Shown here piece by piece: positions 34,202-44,189 of a DNA stretch of 64,000 nt; positions within the stretch are counted from its first letter, which is position 1; every line of letters begins with the position of its first letter. The stretch covers positions 186,001-250,000 of the forward strand of contig NZ_OY781460.1 of assembly GCF_963676855.1 (NCBI RefSeq). Direction: 5' to 3'. Source of the stretch: an uncultured Anaeromusa sp. (GTDB lineage Bacteria > Bacillota > Negativicutes > Anaeromusales > Anaeromusaceae). The translations under genes were made by a program, and so were the position numbers. The notes beneath the pieces are model-generated. The model made no database searches. It saw nothing but the letters and a program-made list of their open reading frames with translations, and was not told the DNA's origin.

Positions 34202-36262
34202 TCAATTTTCGCTGAAGGAAACGCCAATCTCGCTACCTATAGGTACCGGCGTACCCGGCGGTACTTCCTGACTAACCACCAGCCCGCCTCCAACCGGCCG
34301 GAAAAGCAACCCTGCTTTATGCAGTTCCCCTGCCGCTTGACGCATCGTTTTCCCCTGCAAATTCGGCATGCGCACCTGCCCTGCTGGCAGCGGGGGTAAC
34401 GGAGCTGCCGGCGGCTTCATCGGCTGGGACGTTGGGGCTTGTTTTTTCTTTTCTTCCGGCAGCAATACGCCACTAGGCAAAATATTTAAATAGCGAAAAA
34501 TTTGGCTAAAAATTTCACTGGCCACCGGTGCGGCAATCTGCCCGCCATAATAAATGCCTCGGGGATCGTCTAGCACTACCAGAACCGCTATGCGCGGGTC
34601 TTCGACCGGAGCAAAGCCCGCGAAAGAAGCGATATAGCGCCCTTGATAATAGCCGCCGCCGTCTTCACGCAATTTTTCCGCCGTCCCTGTTTTACCGGCA
34701 ATGCGGTAACCCTTAACAGCGGCTTTGCTACCGCCGCCTTCGGAAACGACTTTTTCCAAAAGGCCTTTAAGTGTCTGAGCCGTGTCAGAGCGAATCACTC
34801 GGCGTACTACTTCCGTAGCATAGGCTTGCTGCACCGAGCCATCGCCATTTTGCACCTCTTTGATGATATGCGGTTTCAACAAGACGCCGTCATTAGCCAA
34901 CGCGCTTACGGCCGTCACCAACTGCAGCGGTGTTACCGCAATACTTTGACCGATGGCCATGGTAGCAATATCAGAGTCGCGCATATCTTTTGGTTCAAAC
35001 AAAATCCCTTCTTCTTCACCAGCCAAATCAATACCCGTAGGGCGTCCAAAACCAAAGTCCCTAGCATAACGTGTCAGCCGTTCGCCGCCAAGGCCTAGGC
35101 CGATCTGCACAAAACCAGTATTCAATGATTGCTTAATGATATCTTCGAGCGGAACCGCCCCGTATGCTTCACCGCTCCAGTTTTGGATGCGCCGCCCAGA
35201 TACTTCTATAGTGCCATTATCCTGAAACCACTGTCCTGGATGTACAGTTCCTTCGTTCAAGGCTGCCGCCACGACAATGCTTTTAAAGGTCGACCCTGGC
35301 TCATATACGTTGGCAACAGCCCGATTACGCCATTCTCCCGGTCCGCCTTTCCAAAATTGGTTTGGGTTGTACGTAGGCCGACTGACCATGGCCAACACAT
35401 CGCCTGTCTTGGGGTCCATAATAATAGCGGTAGCTGCGGCAGATCCAGTGGCCACCATTGCCTTATCCAAGCTCTGTTCCACAATGAACTGGATGTTTTG
35501 GTCAATGGTCAACAGCACTTTGCGGCCTTCTTCCGGCGATTTCAAGGAAAACACCGATTGAAAAATAGGACGCCCTTGATTGTCTGTAAAGACATTCTGT
35601 TTCCGTTTACTGCCTTTCAGCACAGTATCCAGCTTAGCTTCCAAACCCTCTAAGCCCTGATCGTCGCTGCCCACAAAACCCAATAGCTGGGCCGCCAGCG
35701 TTTCATTAGGATAATAACGTTTATTTTCTTCTAAAAACCCAAAGCCAGGCAATTGATACTGTTTGATAAACGCTGCCGCCTGAGCGGCTACTGGTGCATC
35801 CATACGCCGCTTTAGCCAAACGAACTTGCGTTCCGGCAGCAATAAATCCTCTTTCATTTCTTTGGGGTCAATACCCAAAAGAGGTGCCAAACCGCCAACG
35901 ATGCTGTCAACGTCAGCTTGGTTTTTGCGTAATTCATCTGGATTGGCATATAGCGATTTCGTCACTACACTAACCGCCAGTTCATTGCCGTTACGATCAC
36001 AAATCGAGCCGCGCGGCGACTGCATGTCGCGGCTGACCTCCAACTGAGCCATCGCTTTTTCCCGCATATCGCCGCCTTGGACTACCTGAATCCAGGCTAC
36101 GCGCCCTGCCGCCACTGCCAGCAGCAGAAACAGCAATAGCAAGCATACCGCCAAACGCAGTTGCAACGACTTTTTCCCAGGCCGCTGCGGCGGCCCGCCG
36201 ATTGTTTGATTAGAACCGCCTTGCGTTCCGGGCCTTCTATATCTTCGTTCACGTTCTACCAT
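34202..36262 (-). CDS. Class B penicillin-binding protein (SpoVD/PBP2-like) with PASTA domain
   Basis: 686 aa peptidoglycan transpeptidase. Short basic cytoplasmic tail, one membrane helix (about 36-58), PBP dimerisation domain with RGSICDRNG, transpeptidase with STFK (S324, K327), QSLNTG and KTGTAEKL, then a Pro-rich linker and one PASTA domain (about 628-686). Similar to SpoVD or FtsI; it is not next to the mra/dcw genes here, so its role (division or sporulation) is open. ATG 36262 follows GGAGAG. Confidence 0.88.
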   Translation of the reverse strand: MVERERRYRRPGTQGGSNQTIGGPPQRPGKKSLQLRLAVCLLLLFLLLAVAAGRVAWIQVVQGGDMREKAMAQLEVSRDMQSPRGSICDRNGNELAVSVVTKSLYANPDELRKNQADVDSIVGGLAPLLGIDPKEMKEDLLLPERKFVWLKRRMDAPVAAQAAAFIKQYQLPGFGFLEENKRYYPNETLAAQLLGFVGSDDQGLEGLEAKLDTVLKGSKRKQNVFTDNQGRPIFQSVFSLKSPEEGRKVLLTIDQNIQFIVEQSLDKAMVATGSAAATAIIMDPKTGDVLAMVSRPTYNPNQFWKGGPGEWRNRAVANVYEPGSTFKSIVVAAALNEGTVHPGQWFQDNGTIEVSGRRIQNWSGEAYGAVPLEDIIKQSLNTGFVQIGLGLGGERLTRYARDFGFGRPTGIDLAGEEEGILFEPKDMRDSDIATMAIGQSIAVTPLQLVTAVSALANDGVLLKPHIIKEVQNGDGSVQQAYATEVVRRVIRSDTAQTLKGLLEKVVSEGGGSKAAVKGYRIAGKTGTAEKLREDGGGYYQGRYIASFAGFAPVEDPRIAVLVVLDDPRGIYYGGQIAAPVASEIFSQIFRYLNILPSGVLLPEEKKKQAPTSQPMKPPAAPLPPLPAGQVRMPNLQGKTMRQAAGELHKAGLLFRPVGGGLVVSQEVPPGTPVPIGSEIGVSFSEN

Positions 36263-36360
36263 GCACTGATTCTCTCCTATGTCCTTTGAAAAGTTGCCTA
36301 ACTTTTATAATATTCTCCCTCCACGACGTTCTTCCCTTCTTAGCGCTTTGGGTTCTTGCC

Positions 36361-36389
36361 GCGACAGACTGTCTTTTGTCTGCTATACT
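36361..36389 (+). promoter_or_regulatory. Possible promoter of the MFS gene at 36423
   Basis: -35 GCGACA (36361-36366), 17-bp spacer, -10 TATACT (36384-36389), 33 bp before the ATG. The -35 is poor but the -10 and position are good. Confidence 0.5.
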
Positions 36390-36422
36390 AACGAAGAACA
36401 AGCCCAGCGTGGAGGTATTTTT

Positions 36423-37628
36423 ATGTTTTTCGTCTGGCCCCAGTGGAAAAAAAATCTGGCCGCTCTCTGGTTCGCCCAGTTCAGCGGTATGGGAGCCATT
36501 ACCGGCGTCTTAGCCTTTCTCCCTTTATATGTAGAGCAATTAGGTATCAGCGACCCGGCCGCCCAAGAGTGGTGGGCCGGGCTTCTTTTAGGCATCGCTC
36601 CGTTATTTGCCGCCATCTCCGGTCCCCATTGGGGCGCCTACGCAGACCGCAAAGGCCGCAAGCTCATGTTAGAACGCGTAACCGTCGCTTTTTTTCTGGT
36701 CATGCTGGCGATGGCCTATGCCAGCTCCGTCTATGAAATGCTGGTACTGCGAGCTTTGCAAGGACTTTTCGGCGGCTTTACCGCGGCGGTACTGGCTCTA
36801 GTCACCAGCATCACGCCTAAAGAACACATTGATTTTACCATGAGCGTATATCAAACCGCCATGATTGCAGGGGCCGCCTTTGGTCCTCTTTTTGGAGGTT
36901 TTATCGCCGATACCCTTGGTTATTCTGAATCCTTTCTGTCTTTTGCCGCCTTATCCATCTTGTCTCTTATCATCATTCACTTAGGCGTACAAGAAGACTT
37001 CCAACCGCAAAGCACGGCCAATCGCCCTTCTATCGGCCGCCAAATCCGTACCATGCTCGCCATTCCCGGTCTGCGAGCCATGTTGGTTATTATGTTTCTC
37101 ATCCAATTCGCTATTCAGGTCATTTCTCCCATTCTGCCTTTATATGTGCAGCGTCTGGCCGTAGATCCAGCCTATGTAGCCAGCTCCGTCGGCGCGGTTG
37201 TAGCAGCCGCCGCGTTAGCTAGCGCCATTTCCTCCGCCGCCATGGGACGTCTCAGCCAATATTGGCGCTATGAAACAACCTTGTTGGCTGCCAGCATTCT
37301 GAGTGCATTTTCTTTTATCCTGCAGGGCCTATCTGGGAGCGTACTTTCTTTAGGTCTAACCAGAGCTCTGGGCGGCCTCTTCATGGGCGCTATGCTGCCC
37401 ACGGTCAATGCCTTGGCATATCTGCTCATCCCCCCGGATCAGCGGGGCCTAGCCTTCGGCGTCACAAGCTCCGCCGCTCTCGTCGGCAACATGATTGGGC
37501 CGGTGGCTGGGGGTTTTCTCGCCATCACCTTAGGCTCTCGTTCCGTTTTTTGGACGACAGCGCTGCTCTTTTTACTGCTGACTGGCTGGATTTATGTACA
37601 AAGAAACCGCTTACGGCAAAAAAATTAG
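36423..37628 (+). CDS. MFS efflux transporter (MdtG-like)
   Basis: 401 aa, 12 predicted helices. MFS motif A GAYADRKGRK lies between helices 2 and 3; a similar element (GRLSQYWR) occurs in the second half. Resembles multidrug exporters of the MdtG type. I use ATG 36423, seven bases after GGAGG; an in-frame ATG at 36279 would add 48 unlikely residues and overlap the promoter. Monocistronic with its own terminator. Confidence 0.85.
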   Translation: MFFVWPQWKKNLAALWFAQFSGMGAITGVLAFLPLYVEQLGISDPAAQEWWAGLLLGIAPLFAAISGPHWGAYADRKGRKLMLERVTVAFFLVMLAMAYASSVYEMLVLRALQGLFGGFTAAVLALVTSITPKEHIDFTMSVYQTAMIAGAAFGPLFGGFIADTLGYSESFLSFAALSILSLIIIHLGVQEDFQPQSTANRPSIGRQIRTMLAIPGLRAMLVIMFLIQFAIQVISPILPLYVQRLAVDPAYVASSVGAVVAAAALASAISSAAMGRLSQYWRYETTLLAASILSAFSFILQGLSGSVLSLGLTRALGGLFMGAMLPTVNALAYLLIPPDQRGLAFGVTSSAALVGNMIGPVAGGFLAITLGSRSVFWTTALLFLLLTGWIYVQRNRLRQKN

Positions 37629-37638
37629 AACTCCGTTT

Positions 37639-37670
37639 AAAGTCTCGCTACAAAAAAGCGGGACTTTTTT
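37639..37670 (+). terminator. Intrinsic terminator after the MFS gene
   Basis: Stem AAAGTCTCGCT / AGCGGGACTTT (one G-T wobble) followed by TTTTTT. Confidence 0.85.
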
Positions 37671-37804
37671 CATAAAATACATCCCTCTGCATTATCTTCT
37701 AGAGCAGGGAAACGTAGTCCTGTGTAGAATTGCAAAAGTATATTCAAGCAACATAACGATACGCTGTACGTTAAAAGACTGATATTGACAGGAGGAAAGC
37801 TTCC

Positions 37805-38692
37805 ATGGAAGAAAGCGATTATTTCCAGCTGGTATTTTATGGTTCCTCCGTTACTTTTATTAGCGCTTATTTTTTTCAATCTTGGTTGTTATACCGTTTG
37901 TCCTTAAAATTCAATCTGGAAGCAGACTGGGTGCCGCACCTGCTGCCAGGCTACGCCCTGGTACTTCTTTGCCGTCAGTTGGAGCTGTCTCCCTGGCTGG
38001 CGCTAGGCTTGTTTCTGCCCATAAGCTATCTCTTTTTCGCGCCCTATCTCTTCTACCGTTTGGCCAAGGTGCTGCATAAGCGCCCGCATTGGCTTTGGTC
38101 CCTGGGGCTGACTCTTTTACCGCCGCTTTTTGTCTTTCCAGCTTTAGATGATTCACTGCCGGGTGAAGAGCTGCAGCCGCGACAAACGCTTGATGCCCAA
38201 CCAGAAGAGATATTCACAACAACGTCTGCTTCTGCACCGGAGCCTTCCTCCTTGGAGGCACTCAGCAGCTCCTTGGCCCCCACTTTTGCACAGGTCAAAG
38301 CTCCTGAACTGCCATTTTCCATTCAAGTACAGCTTTTATTGCCGGACAATCAAGAAGCGCCCTGGCTGTTACCCTTGGAGGGACTAGCTTTGGGACGGGA
38401 TCCTCAAAACGTCCAGATACTTCTGGACGATCTTCAGGTCTCTAAAGTGCACGCCCGCCTCTTGCCCAACTTGGGGGAAGGTTCGCCGATACTTCTGGAA
38501 GACTTAGCCTCCAAAAACGGCACGTACTACCAGCGCCCCTCGAGCCAACATTGGTATAAAGCCGTACCTCACTTAAAGGTTTTGCTTCCTTTCAAAAGCA
38601 AAATACGCATCGGCGAAAGCGTTTTTTTGCTGCTTCCAGGACACCCCCCCGCCTTAATTACAGACCAAGCGGCAGCGCCAACAGAAAAATAA
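37805..38692 (+). CDS. Membrane protein with C-terminal FHA domain
   Basis: 295 aa. Two to three membrane helices in the first 120 residues (ALVLLCRQL, LALGLFLPISYLFFAPYLF, LWSLGLTLLPPLFVF), then an acidic Ser/Ala linker, then a forkhead-associated domain with LALGRDP, SKVHARLL and LEDLASKNGTYY. FHA domains bind phosphothreonine, so it may respond to a Ser/Thr kinase. ATG after GGAGG with nine-base spacing. It is followed 34 bp later by the Nramp gene. Confidence 0.82.
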   Translation: MEESDYFQLVFYGSSVTFISAYFFQSWLLYRLSLKFNLEADWVPHLLPGYALVLLCRQLELSPWLALGLFLPISYLFFAPYLFYRLAKVLHKRPHWLWSLGLTLLPPLFVFPALDDSLPGEELQPRQTLDAQPEEIFTTTSASAPEPSSLEALSSSLAPTFAQVKAPELPFSIQVQLLLPDNQEAPWLLPLEGLALGRDPQNVQILLDDLQVSKVHARLLPNLGEGSPILLEDLASKNGTYYQRPSSQHWYKAVPHLKVLLPFKSKIRIGESVFLLLPGHPPALITDQAAAPTEK

Positions 38693-38726
38693 AATAAATT
38701 TACACTTTAAAATCAGAGGTATTTTA

Positions 38727-39968
38727 ATGAACAAATCATTTTCACGCACATCCTTGCAGCACGCACGCGAGCTGCTGCGCTACCTAGGTCCAGGAATTCT
38801 GGTCACCGTTGGTTTTATCGACCCCGGCAACTGGGCTTCTAATGTCGCCGCCGGCGCGGAATACGGTTACTTACTACTCTGGATGGTCACACTATCCACG
38901 ATCATGCTTATCCTGCTGCAGCACAATGTCGCTCACTTAGGCATTGCCACAGGCCTATGCCTCTCTGAAGCCGCTACTAAACATCTGCCTTCCTGGTTAT
39001 CACGGCCACTTCTTTCTTCTGCGGTATTGGCAGCCATTTCTACGGCTATGGCGGAAATATTGGGTGCCGCCATAGCGTTAAACATGCTTTTCGGTCTCAG
39101 CATCCGCGACGGCGCAATACTCTCCACTTTGGGAGTCTTATTCATGCTGGGCACCAACTCTTACCGACGGCTGGAAAAGTGGATTATCGGCTTTGTCTCT
39201 ATTATCGGTCTGTCTTTCCTCTTCGAACTCAGCTTAGTAGACATTGCCTGGTCCAGCGCCACTGCCGGCTGGGTAACCCCGGTTATTCCCGAAGGCTCTT
39301 TGCCGGTAGTCATGAGCGTCCTCGGCGCAGTCGTCATGCCGCACAACCTCTTTTTACATTCCGAAATTATCCAAAGCCGTCAATGGAATCTGGAGAATCC
39401 GGCAATTATTCGCAAACAGATGCGTTTTGAATTTTTAGATACACTGTTTTCCATGATTTTAGGCTGGGCCATTAACAGTGCTATGATCCTAGTAGCTGCA
39501 ACCACGTTTTTCCAGGCAGGAGTCGCGGTTGACGCTCTCGAGCAGGCGCAGGTTATGCTAGAGCCGCTCTTAGGCGGCCACGCCGCCATCGTCTTTGCAG
39601 TAGCCTTGCTCTTTGCGGGTTTTTCCTCGAGCATCACCGCCGGCATGGCAGGAGGCTCCATTTTCGCCGGCGTCTTCGGCGAAGCCTATGACACCGCTAG
39701 CAACCAAACCCGCGCTGGTGTTTTGCTCACCCTGATCGCGGCGCTAATCGTCATTTTCTTCGTCTCGGATCCTTTTCAAGGACTTATTTACTCCCAGATG
39801 CTGCTGAGCATCCAGCTTCCCTGGACCATTTTTCTGCAAATCTACCTAACTTCTTCCAAAAAGGTAATGGGCGACTATGCCAACCGCCCAACCACCAAAT
39901 GGCTGTTGCTGCTGGTAGGCGCTATTGTGAGCGTTCTCAACATCATGCTGTTGTATAGCTATTTGTAG
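38727..39968 (+). CDS. mntH: Nramp-family divalent metal transporter
   Basis: 413 aa, proton-coupled importer of Mn2+/Fe2+. The metal-binding motifs are canonical: DPGN (32-35) in helix 1 and MPHN (204-207) in helix 6; 11 hydrophobic helices. Complete metal site argues for transition-metal rather than Mg or Al transport. ATG 38727 follows AGAGGT. It ends at a strong bidirectional terminator. Confidence 0.9.
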   Translation: MNKSFSRTSLQHARELLRYLGPGILVTVGFIDPGNWASNVAAGAEYGYLLLWMVTLSTIMLILLQHNVAHLGIATGLCLSEAATKHLPSWLSRPLLSSAVLAAISTAMAEILGAAIALNMLFGLSIRDGAILSTLGVLFMLGTNSYRRLEKWIIGFVSIIGLSFLFELSLVDIAWSSATAGWVTPVIPEGSLPVVMSVLGAVVMPHNLFLHSEIIQSRQWNLENPAIIRKQMRFEFLDTLFSMILGWAINSAMILVAATTFFQAGVAVDALEQAQVMLEPLLGGHAAIVFAVALLFAGFSSSITAGMAGGSIFAGVFGEAYDTASNQTRAGVLLTLIAALIVIFFVSDPFQGLIYSQMLLSIQLPWTIFLQIYLTSSKKVMGDYANRPTTKWLLLLVGAIVSVLNIMLLYSYL

Positions 39969-40028
39969 AAGAGGGAGCAGAGTGAGGGTTACGGCCTCTA
40001 AAACTTCAAGCTCCCAAAATACCGTCAT

Positions 40029-40073
40029 AAAAAAGAGTGCTCGATGCAAAATTGCATCTGAGCACTCTTTTTT
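40029..40073. terminator. Bidirectional terminator between mntH and the molybdoprotein gene
   Basis: Stem AAAAAAGAGTGCTC / GAGCACTCTTTTTT with an inner GATGCAA/TTGCATC hairpin; T runs on both strands between convergent genes. Confidence 0.92.
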
Positions 40074-40121
40074 CGCTTTCACGCTTGCAGAAGCTTAACC
40101 TCCCGCACATAGCGTAGTTAT

Positions 40122-42125
40122 TCACGGGCCTTGGCGTACAAAGACCCTTGTATCATAGAATGTGCTTCCTGCCGCCCGATCGGTCAGTCGCTGCGAAGTC
40201 AAGGCGTTCACCGTATTAGCGCCAGCTGCATCCGCCAGCTTCCACACGCCTTCGGCCACCACCACGCCGGGCTGCGCTTTTTCCGTTACCGCCAGCGTAA
40301 ACAATACCTGGCCCAGTTCGTTCCAAACTTCCACCAAGGCCCCGTCCTGCAACTTTCTTTTCGCGGCATCCGCCGGGTGCATCAAAAGGCTCATCGCCCC
40401 CCGCAGTTGCCTTAAGCGCGGCTGCTCCCGAAAGGAGGAATTGAGACCATACAAACTAGGCGCTGTCATCAGCCATAAATCTCCCTCGCCGCCATAAGGC
40501 GGCAACCAGCGGGGCAATTCTTCTTTTTCCAAAGGGTTCCACACTTCAATTTTCCTAGACGGAGTAAGATATTGCAGTTTATAATCCGTTTCCAACGGCA
40601 ACTCCGCAAATTCCCCCTGGCGTATTTTCTCTACCCCTGCCGCTTCCAGCCAAGGAGTGGCCCGGTCCAAAACGGCGTCCACCATCTGCGCCGCCGTTTT
40701 CTCATACAAACCGGCAAAGCCCATGGCTTCAGCAAGCAGTCGAAAAACATCCCAGTTGGATTTCGCTTCGCCTACTGGTGCAATGGCCGCCGGCGAACGC
40801 TGTACAAAGTAATTTCCATAACAGGTAAACAAATCATCTTGTTCCAGCGAAGTCGTCGCTGGCAGCACCACGTCGGCAAAAAGAGCCGTATCCGTTAAAA
40901 ATCGTTCATGCACTACCGTAAATAAATCGTCTCGCCGCAGACCAGCCAGCACCTTGTTTTGGTCCGCTACCACCGCCGCAGGATTGCAGTGATATACGTA
41001 TAAAGAACGAACCGGCGGCGTTGCCTTGGTCAGAGCATCGCCCAACTGATTAATGTTGATGCTGCGCGTCGCCGGATTTAAAAGATCCGGTCTCAACACT
41101 ACGTCCTTGTCGACGGCAGCGCCGGTGCTGAGATCGCCATACGCGCCGCCACCCAAGTGCTGCCAAGCCCCCAACCAAGCAGGAACGCATAAGATCGCTC
41201 GTATCGTCATGGCGCCGTTGCCATAGCGTGTCATGCCGCTGCCCATACGAATGAAAGGCGCTTTAGCCTGTCCCAAAGCCTGCGCCAACTCCAGCTGTTC
41301 TTGCGGCGTCACGCCGGTCAAAGCCGCCACCTTATCCGGCGTATAATCCATTAGCACCTCCTGGCGCAACTTCTCATACCCTTGAACATGACGCTCTAAA
41401 AAGGCTTCATCCGCAAAGCCTGCTTCATCAATCAGCCGCACCAGTCCCAGAGCCAAGGCGGCATCGCTGCCAGGCTGCAGTCGAATGACCCGATCCGCCA
41501 CCGCTGCCGTTGGCGTCTCATACGTATCAACAAGCCAGACTTTGGCTCCCTTTTTTTTAGCTTTCTGGACAAAATGAAGGAAATGCACGGACGTAGCCGC
41601 CGCGTTAGCACCCCAAATGACAATCAGATCACTATAAACCGTCTCTTGCACCCGCATTCCTTTAGTGCCGCCCATAATAGCCCGCCAACCGTAATCCTTG
41701 GCTGGCGAACAAAGAGTACGTTCTAGTTGAGACGCCCCTAGGCGATGAAAGAAAGCATGTCCGGCATTGCGCTGGACCACACCCATGGTTCCTGCGTAGG
41801 AAAAGGGCAAAATGGCTTCACCACCGCATTGTCCCACTATGCTGCGCCACTGCGCCGCAATGCGCGCTATCGCCTCTTCCCAAGAAATCGGCGCAAACTC
41901 TCCACTCCCTTTAGCTCCGGTGCGCAACAAGGGCGTCAAAATCCGTTCCGGCGAATATACGGTAGCCGGATAATCCCTCATTTTAGGACAAAGTTTCCCC
42001 TGTGTAATCGGATGCTGCGGTTCTCCTGTCACTTGCAGCGCCCGCCCATTTTCCACCTCTACCAAAAGAGAGCAGGCATCCGGGCAATCATAAGGACAAA
42101 CAGATCGTTTATATGCTTTCATCAT
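40122..42125 (-). CDS. Molybdopterin oxidoreductase (YyaE-like)
   Basis: 667 aa, DMSO-reductase superfamily. N-terminal [4Fe-4S] cysteines C10, C14, C18, C46 (CPYDCPDAC ... GKLCPKM), then the bis-MGD domains; C in RTLCSPAKDYGW may be the Mo ligand. The C-terminal dinucleotide domain is intact (LLMHPADAAKRKLQDGALVEV). No Tat signal, so it is cytoplasmic; physiological substrate unknown. ATG 42125 is one base after the MFS stop and follows AAAGGAAGTGA. Confidence 0.85.
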   Translation of the reverse strand: MMKAYKRSVCPYDCPDACSLLVEVENGRALQVTGEPQHPITQGKLCPKMRDYPATVYSPERILTPLLRTGAKGSGEFAPISWEEAIARIAAQWRSIVGQCGGEAILPFSYAGTMGVVQRNAGHAFFHRLGASQLERTLCSPAKDYGWRAIMGGTKGMRVQETVYSDLIVIWGANAAATSVHFLHFVQKAKKKGAKVWLVDTYETPTAAVADRVIRLQPGSDAALALGLVRLIDEAGFADEAFLERHVQGYEKLRQEVLMDYTPDKVAALTGVTPQEQLELAQALGQAKAPFIRMGSGMTRYGNGAMTIRAILCVPAWLGAWQHLGGGAYGDLSTGAAVDKDVVLRPDLLNPATRSININQLGDALTKATPPVRSLYVYHCNPAAVVADQNKVLAGLRRDDLFTVVHERFLTDTALFADVVLPATTSLEQDDLFTCYGNYFVQRSPAAIAPVGEAKSNWDVFRLLAEAMGFAGLYEKTAAQMVDAVLDRATPWLEAAGVEKIRQGEFAELPLETDYKLQYLTPSRKIEVWNPLEKEELPRWLPPYGGEGDLWLMTAPSLYGLNSSFREQPRLRQLRGAMSLLMHPADAAKRKLQDGALVEVWNELGQVLFTLAVTEKAQPGVVVAEGVWKLADAAGANTVNALTSQRLTDRAAGSTFYDTRVFVRQGP

Positions 42126-42126
42126 T

Positions 42127-43290
42127 TCACTTCCTTTCACTTTTTACCGCATTGGCAAAAACAAAAACGCTTAGAAACAGCGTGCCCGCCCCCCAGAAAA
42201 ACATGGCATCATACCCAAAATATTCTCCAGCCAGCCCCAGCACCACCGCGCCACTGGCAATACCCACATCCATAAAGGACGTGAAAAAGCCCAACGCAGT
42301 TCCCCTATCACGCGGTGGCGTATGATCCACTACCAACGCATTAAGCACCGGAAAATACGCCCCTAAGCCAAAACCAAAAAGCGCGCCAGCCACAGCCAAA
42401 TCCCACACACTAGTCACTTGCGCCAAAAAGACCATCGCCGCCGCCATGACCAACATAAACGGCACAATCACTTTCTTACGCCCGATTCGATCAGACAACT
42501 TACCTGCCACCGCTCGGCTGGCCACGGTACTGACCGCATAAACGCTAAAAAAAATACCGAAATCCTCAATGCCCCGCGCCGGTGCGAAAAGCGGCAAGAA
42601 AGTAATAACTACGCCGTAGCACAAGGCGCCGCTCCATAAAGCCAAAGAGGACGCCCAGACCTCTGTACGGACAGCCACCTGCCGTAATGACGCCCCAGGA
42701 CGGCGCGATTCCTGGGTAGAACATTCTTGCAGGCCCGCCACAAACGCCCAGGCCACCAAGGCAATAACACCGCCGCCCCAAACCAGGCCGACAAAGTCGT
42801 CCTGGCTATATTTCATCCAAGCAACGCCTACTGCCGGAAACACCGCCATTGAGATAATATTGGACAGGCTGTAATAGCCAATCACTTCTCCCCGCCTTTC
42901 TACCGGTGCCAAATCGGCGATATAAGCGGCGGCAGCAGCCAAAAAGGCGGCATGCCCCAAACCGTGCAAGGCCCGCACCGCATACAAAACATATACGTCA
43001 TCTACTACGGCATAAAGAAAAAATACCAAAGAAAAAAAGCCGACCCCTGCCAACATAACCGGCCGCCTGCCATAGGTCCCGGCCAATACGCCGCATTGCG
43101 GCCGAATCGTAACTGACGCAAATGTAAAAAAGCCCATTACCAGGCCCACTTGAAAGGTCGAAGCACCCAAGGCAGCCGCATACGGAGACAAGGTAGGCAA
43201 CAGCAGGTAGAAACTACCGAAGTAGAGAAAGTTTGCCGCCCAAAGGCAAATGAAATTTCTCGACAAGTAACGAAACCCGTCGTCCTGCAT
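42127..43290 (-). CDS. MFS transporter
   Basis: 387 aa, 12 helices. Motif A variants GVLAGTYGRRPV and GKLSDRIGRKKV mark the two halves. I start at ATG 43290 behind AAAGGGGGTG; the frame extends to 43377 without support. Coupled to the molybdoprotein gene (one-base gap), so it may import the substrate or export the product of that enzyme. Confidence 0.83.
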   Translation of the reverse strand: MQDDGFRYLSRNFICLWAANFLYFGSFYLLLPTLSPYAAALGASTFQVGLVMGFFTFASVTIRPQCGVLAGTYGRRPVMLAGVGFFSLVFFLYAVVDDVYVLYAVRALHGLGHAAFLAAAAAYIADLAPVERRGEVIGYYSLSNIISMAVFPAVGVAWMKYSQDDFVGLVWGGGVIALVAWAFVAGLQECSTQESRRPGASLRQVAVRTEVWASSLALWSGALCYGVVITFLPLFAPARGIEDFGIFFSVYAVSTVASRAVAGKLSDRIGRKKVIVPFMLVMAAAMVFLAQVTSVWDLAVAGALFGFGLGAYFPVLNALVVDHTPPRDRGTALGFFTSFMDVGIASGAVVLGLAGEYFGYDAMFFWGAGTLFLSVFVFANAVKSERK

Positions 43291-43431
43291 GCGCTCACCC
43301 CCTTTACTTTCTCTGCTGTTTTTCGACATACTTTCACGCCATCCCTGCGGCCTGCTAAGAAAAGAACGAAAGAGCAACGGAGCGCAGCGTAACAGCGACG
43401 GTACATGAAGTGCCTAGTGCCGGTTGCGCCA

Positions 43432-43448
43432 TGGATGGCATGGCACCG
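43432..43448. repeat. 17-bp word shared with 14561-14577
   Basis: TGGATGGCATGGCACCG occurs identically in two intergenic regions 29 kb apart, in both cases preceded by GACGGTAC. Here it lies in a gene-free gap (43291-43571) that also carries an ACAGAG-type stretch on the minus strand (43500-43560). Confidence 0.5.
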
Positions 43449-43571
43449 GTCTCCGCCAGAGAAAAACCAGAGGGAGTACTGTGTGTATTGAAAATACAGT
43501 TTGAAATCCTCTCTGTTTCCTCTGGCATTTCCTCAGTTCCTCAGTTCCTCTGTGCAATCGTCTCCTTACGT

Positions 43572-43601
43572 AAAAAAAGGCCGCGCTTTTAGCGCGGCCT
43601 T
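43572..43601 (-). terminator. Intrinsic terminator of the 43604 gene
   Basis: Stem AAGGCCGCGCT / AGCGCGGCCTT with 3-nt loop, followed on the minus strand by TTTTT; it starts 3 bp beyond the stop codon. Confidence 0.9.
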
Positions 43602-43603
43602 GG

Positions 43604-44062
43604 TTATTCGTCTTTGGCTGGTTTTTCCAGTTTTTCCTTTTTCTTTTCTTCTTCAAGCGCCTGCATGCCTCGCTCCATGACCATCTGTGTGGCATAGTAA
43701 CGTTGCTCTTCTTCGGTCATGTTGTCGCCGGCATCTTTCACGGCCCAATAGCCTTTAAGCAAGCCAAATCCCAGCTGCAGCAGCGAATACGCCAAGCCGC
43801 AGAAGAAAAAGAGAAATACCCTCTCAATTAAGGTCTCGGACGGTATGGCAAAAAGAACCGCCATAATCAACACGATAAATAAGCCTCGTTCAAAAGTGGA
43901 CAGAGGCGGCGCGCTCATCGCCGCGCGCACTAGCGTCGGCCGCCAGGAAGCCTGCTCTCGATTCATCGCCATACGCAACGCCATCTGTCCCCCCCGGCTA
44001 CCCAGCCATTCTCCCAAATACAACATCACCGTCACTGCGGCGAAGTAAATTAACGTCCCCAT
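43604..44062 (-). CDS. Membrane protein of unknown function
   Basis: 152 aa. Hydrophobic helices near 4-17, 58-75 and 80-104 and a highly charged C-terminal tail (EEEKKKEKLEKP). Family not recognised. ATG 44062 has AAGGAGG twelve bases upstream. It is divergent from the iron-sulfur flavoprotein gene and has its own terminator. Confidence 0.65.
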   Translation of the reverse strand: MGTLIYFAAVTVMLYLGEWLGSRGGQMALRMAMNREQASWRPTLVRAAMSAPPLSTFERGLFIVLIMAVLFAIPSETLIERVFLFFFCGLAYSLLQLGFGLLKGYWAVKDAGDNMTEEEQRYYATQMVMERGMQALEEEKKKEKLEKPAKDE

Positions 44063-44189
44063 GTTACCTCTACCTCCTTAGGTCACCAAAAAGTGCGTTC
44101 TTGCGACTCATATCTTCTTATTATAAAGTAAGACTATAAAAAAGAAAACGCCAGGTCTTTCCAAAAGGCCGGCTCAGGGAGGTTTTTTC

